From Bugula neritina (taxonomy: Eukaryota; Bryozoa; Gymnolaemata; Cheilostomatida; Bugulidae), in assembly GCA_964035545.1 (NCBI GenBank), contig OZ037767.1, positions 22,487,128 to 22,551,127 of the forward strand: 64,000 nt of DNA. The letters are read 5' to 3'. This document shows positions 56,829-64,000 of this stretch, piece by piece. Position 1 is the stretch's first letter. Each line of letters begins with the position of its first letter. The position numbers and the translations under genes were made by a program. The notes under the pieces are model-generated. The model saw only the letters and a list, made by a program, of their open reading frames with translations. It did not search any database and had not been told where the DNA came from.

Positions 56829-59800
56829 CTACTTTTTAGGTACAATCTCCCAATAGTCAACATCTTTCATGGAGTTGTCATCTGCTATTGACTTGTCTTC
56901 AGTTTCATTGTCCTAAAATAATTACTAGATTGTATTACAACTACTACTTAGAACTAGCATAATACTACTTAGAACTAGTAATACTACATCTACTGGGTCA
57001 TAATAATCTTACATCTACTGAGTCATAATACTACATCTACTGGGTCATAATCCTACATCTACTGAGTCATAATACTACATCTACTGAGTCATAATACTAC
57101 ATCTAATGAGTCATAATACTACATCTACTGATTCATAATACTACATCTAATGAGTCATAATACTACATCTACTGAGTCATAATACTACATCTACTGAGTC
57201 ATAATACTACATCTACTGGGTCATAATACTACATCTACTGAATCATAATACTACATCTACTGATTCATAATACTACATCTACTGATTCATAATACTACAT
57301 CTAATGAGTCATAATCCTACATCTACTGAGTCATAATACTACATCTAATGAGTCATAATACTACATCTACTGAGTCATAATACTACATCTACTGAGTCAC
57401 AATACTACATCTAATGAGTCATAATCCTACATCTACTGAGTCACAATACTACATCTACTGAATCACAATACTACATCTAATGAGTCATAATACTACATCT
57501 ACTGAGTCATAATACTACATTTACTGAGAACGGAAGTTAGCAAAACTAAACCATTAAACATGCATCATGTTACTATGTATTTGTAGAATAGAGTTTAGTA
57601 ATTCTGCGCCACATCATCATTAATTCAAAATGCTTAGTTCACTAACATTTTTAGATAGTTCATCAATATCGTCGTCATCATTGATCTTATCGGTGAGATC
57701 TTCTGTGGAGACAGAGTCAGCAGTTGTTATTGACTCATCATATGACTTCTTACTAGACTTATCAAAACTGCTCCGTCTACAACAATATTTATATAAACAC
57801 TCTCTATTCATATATCTTCAATTCACTCTTCAGGTAACTGAACAATCTCCACCATTTGTCAGTGCAGTATTTGTAAATATCCAAACAAAAAGCATGCATG
57901 GGAGACAACGGATTAAACTACTTACTCGAAATCATCATCATAGTCACTCTTTGTCTTGATACTCTCATCGTCATCAGGCACTTCTAGAGATAGCAACAAA
58001 CATCGGGTATATGTCAACAGTTAGCATGTATATTCAACAATTAACCTAAATTTAAACACTAAATAAATGAAAGGCTAATTAGCACTTTATTTAAGGGGTA
58101 GCTGTGACCCAGTGGTTAGATTGCTGACTTAGTAAGCACAAGGTCAGTGGTTTGAATTCCAGTAAAGGCCATCGGTGATGATACAAAGGGCAATAGAAAA
58201 CAAGTCCTTAAACTGGTTTCCTTCACCAGAGATTTTCTAAGGAATGACAACTATAACCCTCATGCCGTCAAGTCTCTTTTTTAGCCTTTTATTTATTACG
58301 AAGCGACAATAAACCTGTCCGCAATAGAAATGATAAGGGACCTTCTACGACTCTGTATATCACTCAGCTGCTTCATGGCCGCCACGTAACAACTACCGAC
58401 ATACACTACTATGCTATTAGTTACACCAAGTTAAGGTGGCAGATATACTCACCAAATCCCAGTTCTGTAAGACTTCTCTTGTCAATCCCCTTTCTTCTTG
58501 ATTCTGAGTTGTTGCCTTGAATGGAAAACATTATACAACAATACAGCAGATGCTATAATTTCTTTAATCAAATATACATTGTGAGTAGTGCAATATACAT
58601 ATAATAAATATACATTGTGAGTAGTGTGATATACATATAATAAATATACATTGTAAGTAGTGTGATATACATACAATAAATATACATAGTGAGTAGTGTG
58701 ATATACATACAATAAATATATACATTGTAAGTAGTGTGATATACATACAATAAATATATACACTGTGAATAGTGTGATACACATATAATAAATATACATT
58801 GTGAGTAGTGTGATATTAGCTAAGCACCATTAAACTAGATACAGTACCATGCCAAACCTAGCTGCACCCAGACATACACATGTGTATACATACTAACTAG
58901 TATGCAGAAAAGACATAATCATATATGTTACATAATATTTGCTACAGAATATCTGCTACAGAACACCTAGTAGAGCACAGGGCAGTCTAACCTGTAACAT
59001 TATATGAGTTAGGAGGAGAGGTTGATGGAGAGATTTTAGCGTCCAAGTCTGGTAGACCGGAGAGGAAGCTCCCTGAGTTCTTGTCAGCCTCAACGTCAGC
59101 GTTGCTGTTTGTCCCGCCTGGTTTACTAGAGAATACAAAGTCGTGGGCTGTGAGACATGCACAAGTAATGATAGGAGCCATCAAAGCATCCACGGAAATG
59201 GATGTCAAGAAAAGCAACACATAAACAGCAACAGGGTTGGGGTCAATTACATATGAATGTAATTAATTACAATTACATAAAAAAATTGTCAATTACAATT
59301 ATAATCACAGTTGAAAATAAATGTAATTAATTACAATTACAATTTTTTATACATCAATTACAAATTACATCGAATTACTCGAAAAAATGTAATTAATTAC
59401 AGCCATATAAAGTTTACAATTTCCCCAACCCCGAACAGCATGCAGTTTGACAGAATGACACTGAAGCACCTGATAACACAGTATACCACCTGCATCAGTG
59501 TGTCAACACAACTTACTACCCAATGAGTCAGGACTATTAAAACCATGCATTCTACAACTAGTATTTGGTTCCCAGGCAAACAAACCTTTTTCTATACAAA
59601 TTGATATTAGTAATAGTCTGCAAGCTGCCTAAAGAGTCAATGCATTGTGCCGAATTGAGGCAGTCACACATTATACATGTGTACAACTGTTCTACTGGCT
59701 AATATTTGAAGTCAATAAAATGGGAAAAGACAACTCCATACGTATTTTAGCATCTAAACGACATTTAAAGTTCCGTGGCGATGCGCTTAATAACTACAAG

Positions 59801-62800
59801 AAACTTGCTTTAATAGGTTTTCCAACACCACAAAAATACATGCTCGTATACATTAGTAGGAACTTTTTAGGCTTCTATAACTGACATGAGCTATGAGCTT
59901 ATGTTAATATAAACCGTACACAGACACATAAGCAGTAGGTCTATATAATCATATAGACACAGTAACTGCAGGTCTATATTATAGAAAGCTGTAACCCAAG
60001 CAGCTGAAACTGAAAGAACATAAGGAAAGATAACTGAACCCAATATAAAGCTGGTGGGGGAGAGAAAGCAAAGCTTGTTAAACAAACATGAACTAATTGA
60101 AATCCATGCTGGCAGAACCTTGCCTGTTACTAATAGAAACTAAAGGTGAAAATATACCTGCTGCTACCACTAGGAAATATCCCAGGGCTAGAGGCTGGTT
60201 GAGGGATTTTTGAACCCTGGCAATTCCTGAACCAATAGTAATTACACAAAATAATTCAGTCTGAAAACATATCTACAGTTTAAACACTTTTATAAACTAG
60301 AAGAGTTTATAGAACCTATTTATAAATATATTACTATAGTGTAGAATACAGCATGCATCCAGTAGCTCAACATAAAAAAGATCATAAAACCATAAAAGAC
60401 TTGCCGCTCTTTCTCTACGCAATGGCATATTAATCACCCAGACAAGTTTACAGAACTTGTAAACTGCGCTGAGTATGGATCCAGTGTGACTCGGTGGTAA
60501 CAGAATGTTGCTTGGTTTCAACTATATTTGGCTCAGTATTATGGCCAGCTCAGACTACAGCTCCAAAAGAATTATTTTTTGAGCGACAAATTCATCGCTC
60601 TGACAAAACAGCTGTATGATTTGCAATGAGCGTATGTTGCGCTGTAGTCTGAATGTGCCATTACAGATTACATTTTGTAATAATCAGGTACTAGCAACAT
60701 TTAATAGCTTAAGGGACGCGGGTCAGCAGGTAGGTTTATGTGCAAGTCTTGTGCTACCATGTACTAACCGTGTACTAGCTGTCTACTACATGTGTACTAG
60801 TAATGTGCTAACCATATACGAGGGTTGCGTAAACAGTGTACTGACTGTGTACTAACCATGTACTAACAGTGTACTAACCGTGTACTAACCGTGTACTAAC
60901 CATGTGGACTAACTGTGTACTAACCATGTGTACTAGCTGTGTACTAATCATATAATAAATGTATACTAAACCAGCACTAACATTGTACTAAGTGTATACT
61001 AACCGTGGACTAGGTGAATTGTCTTTGCGAGAAGAACTTGAAGATTGTGAATCACTCTAAATATAAGATATACAAAATAGCATAACGTATTATATCATGA
61101 ATGCTGCATTACACAAGGCAATATGGATACAAAGTGATGAACATGGAGCATGCTATTATATTATGTAGTATAAAAGGCAGAGCAGCTTCTGAATAATAAC
61201 CTTAAAGTAAACAGTTGAATACAACAACATAAAATCCTGACTTGAATTACAATTGCTAAGAGAGCCAAATAACTTACAAAAATTACTAAAAACCTTATAA
61301 ATACTTTACTATAAAAATAATGAAAATTAAAAAATAAAATTAAGCGAAATCGATACATTTTTTCTGAAAAACACATTTCACTTTCCACTTCCATTATTTT
61401 CATAAAACAGTATTTTAAAATGCATTTAGTGAAAATGATAATAAAATAAAATAATTGGCAGATTTTGGCAGAAACTTTTAATCGAAGAAGGTTTCAACAG
61501 AACTAGTCAAGAGAAAGAAACCCTAAGAATAATACCAACAACACTCTTGGCTAGCGAAACGGCTTCCCGTTTTATAGTAATTAACAAACCTTTACTGGTA
61601 TTTTAGACGATCTGGGAGAAGGACTACGGGGAGTGCTGATTGGCGCAATTATGTCAGAGAGATCATGTGACACTACAGATCTGCATGTGATAAACAACCG
61701 CCTGTATAAGTCAAGGAACTCATCGAAATCTATACCTGCAACACAAGCAACAATATATACGTAGATATGTATGTGATGTTCAGACTACTCTGCATTCTAT
61801 GGTAATGTTTCTCAATACAAATCTTATTATACCAATGACAAATAAGTATACTGGATAACATATATGCATATTTCAGTATATAAAATCATATAATTATTAT
61901 ATATACAAAGACAGGCATCAGTAGTAAAATCCTCAGTAAAAAAGATGCACAAATGACAAGTCAAAGGTTTAAATTGGGATAAGACTATTAGTAATGTAGA
62001 AAAAATATCTTATCATTCAATCACGATTGCTCGTGTGCCACAGTAAAAGCCCCCGAGCCATGACCTAGGTTTATATGTTTAGAGTGACATGTATATTTGC
62101 ATATGATCGATCTAAACGCTAAGAGCGAAATTTTCATGGATGCCACCAGCAAGAGAGACAACAGTAATAAACAATAAATACAGCATCTATTGCTATAATA
62201 TATTTACTGCAAATGCAAATCTGTATCTATCGATTTTCAAGTCCATGAAAAATACACTAATTAATATTAATATATATATTAATACTAATACACACAAACA
62301 TAATATTATTATTATGAAAAGGAGTATCTAATAACTAAGAATGTTCTAGTAACTAGAGTAATGAGTAACTAGAGTAATGAGTAACTAGAGTAATGAGTAA
62401 CTAAGAGTAATGAGTAACTAGAGTAATGAGTAACAAGAGTAATGAGTAACTAAGAGTAGTAACTAACCAGCGGAGAAGTCCGTGTCTGCTGCTCGGAACT
62501 CGTCTGTCACGTATCTGTCTAGCATGTTTCTGTTGAAGTTAGGAAACATGTCTACAAACAGCTGCCTCAGCTCATCCTTTTCTATGGTCCCATTGCCATC
62601 CTACAGTATAAGACACACATTATAAGGACTGAGCACAGATGATGCTTATTGAGATATGTTTACAGTACATGGGAATTACTAGCATGAACATATATTGACG
62701 ATAAAGATATCTTCTGTAGCTGCTTCAAATTAATTATAGATATATAAACTATACCTACTATTACTAGTGTAAATGTATATTTACAATAAATGTATCTACT

Positions 62801-63895
62801 ATAGCTGTTATGTATATAAATAAGTATATAGAATCAGTGCATCTAAATGATAACCTAAGCTGAATCAAATACGTAACAGAGTGCTGTAAAAACATTACTG
62901 AAAAAAATTCCTTACAATACCTTAGAACTTGTAGTGTAACTCAAAAATAGTGCATTATAAATACTAGGTAGGTATTACCAATGTAGATACAATAAGGATA
63001 TGGATAGGTAAGAAGAAAAATCAAAGGAATTTTGCACCTGGTCATATTTGGAAAACTTGGTTTTGGCATCAGCTATCTGTTTGGAGGTAAGATCCTGGAA
63101 TAAAAGAACAAACTGGATTAATTCCCATTAGACCTGCACAGACTTTCTTTCACATTAACTATTAGGGCAAAAAGAGAAAATTATGAGAAAATCAAGGGCA
63201 GACGAAAACACATATTCCGTGGGTTACACAGAGCATACATAAAACAGATACATGATAGGTTTGAGAAAATACAGCTGACAGGCTAATGCAGGGTCAGCAC
63301 GCCACATGACTCGTTCTTGTAAGAATAGAACAAGGCTAACGCAGAATACTGTAGTTGGCAATTGCGTAACCAGATATGTTCACTATATGCAGACTGACTG
63401 GTGAATAGAAAATACCCCAATAGCACAAAGGTTAAGAGAGAAGAGTAAAATATAACTGTATAGACCTTAGAGCAAGCACACCGAAACATGTCATAAGATG
63501 TAATAGACAAATACATACAACATTAACCACAGTACATTACCTTTGGGATCAGAGACTCTATCTAAGATAATAGACATAAACTGCAATACACCATATAGGC
63601 AACAATGAGTCAACCAGAGCAGCCTTAATACAAGCTTTAGCAAAAAAAGTGTTGATTTGCAAATGAAAAAGTAGTCAATAGGTGATGTATACAACAGAGC
63701 CTATTGAAAACAATACGTATAGTCTGACAACACAGGCAGACATACATTTTGTGGTCGCCGTGGTGATAATGATTGATCTCCGGTACCAGCATGAGAGTTC
63801 TTGATGACTTGGGCTAGAAGAGGAAGTTGTTTATCGGAGGGTAGGCTGATACCAAGTGATTTGCACAGAGAGGGTCTACTCATTGACTGACAGTC
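56829..63895 (-). CDS. EF-hand calcium-binding protein, 10 exons, 5' end possibly outside window
   Basis: Minus-strand exons 63746-63895, 63038-63094, 62468-62600, 61590-61735, 61004-61056, 58992-59125, 58453-58515, 57926-57983, 57647-57776 and 56829-56912. All are GT-AG and phases join to 335 codons plus stop. The first exon follows a good acceptor, so upstream exons may exist. Met at the fifth codon (MSRPSLCKSLG) could also be the true start. EF-hand 1 has loop DQDGNGTIEKDE (residues about 68-79), fully canonical. EF-hand 2 has loop DTDFSAGIDFDE (about 108-119), with Ala instead of Gly at position 6. After these come Ser/Pro-rich basic stretches (TPRSPSPRSSK, RKDNSPSPR), then an acidic C-terminal half with SDYDDDFE and KSYDESI, ending DYWEIVPKK. 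Probably a cytoplasmic calcium-responsive protein. The SDYDDDFE-type motif recalls ciliary and centrosomal proteins, but I cannot name the family. Confidence 0.82.
56990..57535. repeat. 22-bp minisatellite in the last intron of the EF-hand gene
   Basis: About 25 tandem copies of ACTACATCTACTGAGTCATA plus two bases, with recurrent GAGTCA, GATTCA and GGGTCA variants. The period is not a multiple of three, so it is non-coding. Most units contain TGAGTCA, the AP-1 core, which may be chance. Confidence 0.95.
58095..58260 (+). mobile_element. tRNA-derived SINE
   Basis: Head GGTAGCTGTGACCCAGTGG (A box) and GTGGTTTGAATTCC (B box), followed by the family body (CAATAGAAAACAAGTCC). It lies in an EF-hand gene intron. 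Same family as 22755-22960. Confidence 0.65.
58563..58812. repeat. 37-39 bp minisatellite in EF-hand gene intron
   Basis: About seven copies of a unit reading ATAAATATACATTGTGAGTA then GTGTGATATACATACA. Length varies by an inserted TA. The Tyr/Cys-rich frames on the minus strand are artefacts. Confidence 0.9.
59232..59433. mobile_element. hAT-type MITE, short copy of the 1514-2012 family
   Basis: Starts CAGGGTTGGGGTCAATTACA, the same as the first copy, and ends CCCCAACCCCG. Flanks AACAGCAA (59224-59231) and AACAGCAT (59434-59441) are a 7-of-8 target duplication. At 202 bp it is an internally shortened relative, inserted in an EF-hand gene intron. Confidence 0.88.
60542..60660. mobile_element. 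PIF/Harbinger-type MITE with TTA duplication
   Basis: Terminal inverted repeats TGGCCAGCTCAGACTACAGC and TGGCACATTCAGACTACAGC (the latter on the minus strand). The 119-bp element is flanked by TTA on both sides (60539-60541, 60661-60663). A TWA duplication is typical of PIF/Harbinger elements. Located in an EF-hand gene intron. Confidence 0.8.
60765..61003. repeat. Degenerate GTGTACTAACC minisatellite
   Basis: Irregular units of GTGTACTAACCGT and GTGTACTAACCATG run up to the donor site of the SDSQSSSSSRK exon of the EF-hand gene. The splice donor itself (minus strand CG|GTTAGT) fits the repeat consensus. Confidence 0.85.
62336..62460. repeat. 16-bp AACTAGAGTAATGAGT minisatellite
   Basis: About seven tandem units end at the donor site of the EF-hand exon 62468-62600. 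The last unit provides the GTTAGTTAC donor region on the minus strand. Confidence 0.88.
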
Positions 63896-64000
63896 CTACA
63901 AGAGAGAGAGAGAAGAAAACTTCAATAAAATACAAGTATAGAGCCAAAAGCACTGGGTGTAACTCTAACGAGCAAATATTTCGAACTAGCAAGAAATGAT

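Noticed and set aside
56990-57535. CRISPR-like array
   Set aside because: The 22-bp units are directly adjacent with no spacers, in an intron of a eukaryotic gene. It is a minisatellite.
57630-57959. Plus-strand Ser-rich 109-aa frame
   Set aside because: It is antisense to two EF-hand gene exons (57647-57776 and 57926-57983) that fit splice phases on the minus strand.
58482-58799. Tyr/Cys-rich repeated frames on the minus strand
   Set aside because: Product of the 37-39 bp intronic minisatellite. The real exon in this area is 58453-58515 and uses a different extent.

Overview
The window is AT-rich nuclear DNA from an animal. All protein genes are split by GT-AG introns, and the intergenic space is full of SINE, MITE and LINE debris, (TA)n tracts and minisatellites. 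The gene content (importin alpha, an FKRP/LicD-type transferase, BRICHOS proteins, an EF-hand protein) fits a bilaterian. BRICHOS precursors ending in cationic beta-strand peptides are best known from annelids, so I lean towards a marine spiralian invertebrate, but the phylum cannot be fixed from this sequence. No real tRNA, rRNA or CRISPR was seen.

Layout. 1-3174: AT-rich upstream DNA with a hAT-type MITE (1514-2012) carrying a perfect 8-bp target duplication, and a small foldback. 3175-8327 (+): a complete ten-exon importin alpha (537 aa). 8978-9672: a compound satellite. About 9770-13690 (+): a nearly full-length but dead non-LTR retrotransposon. 14668-22203 (+): a complete ten-exon type II membrane protein (635 aa) with a LicD domain and an FKRP-like cysteine pattern. 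22204-27600: SINE copies, a TATA-bearing island with a 53-bp tandem repeat, and a perfect 102-bp-arm palindrome.

27600-37300: a tandem duplication carrying two intact five-exon genes for type II membrane BRICHOS proteins (209 aa each). Each ends, after a Lys-Arg-Arg site, in a cysteine-free peptide of strictly alternating Ile and Thr/Lys/Arg. BRICHOS domains are chaperones for strand-forming peptides, and annelid antimicrobial peptides such as arenicin are released from the C-terminus of BRICHOS precursors. These loci therefore look like a previously undescribed, disulfide-free version of that system, and this is the main find.

38454-51589: a cluster of secreted proteins I do not recognise. 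They share a signal peptide, a short exon (DPVVATL...DVDK) and the start of exon 3 (...IRASDFK), followed by Thr/Pro-rich and repeat-rich tails that differ completely between members (Arg-Tyr-Tyr-Thr repeats, or 16-residue Pro/Trp/His repeats). Copy A is on the minus strand, copy B on the plus strand as its inverted duplicate, C and D are broken, and E is intact and divergent. The N-terminal part looks constant and the tail looks like the part that evolves.

51590-56828 holds no convincing gene apart from an 8-residue-period repeat that may be a relic of the same cluster. 56829-63895 (-): an EF-hand protein of at least 335 aa in ten exons. Its introns contain several minisatellites, a SINE, a hAT MITE and a Harbinger-type MITE.

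Exon boundaries were read by eye from GT-AG sites, reading-frame phase and comparison between paralogues. They are not supported by transcripts.
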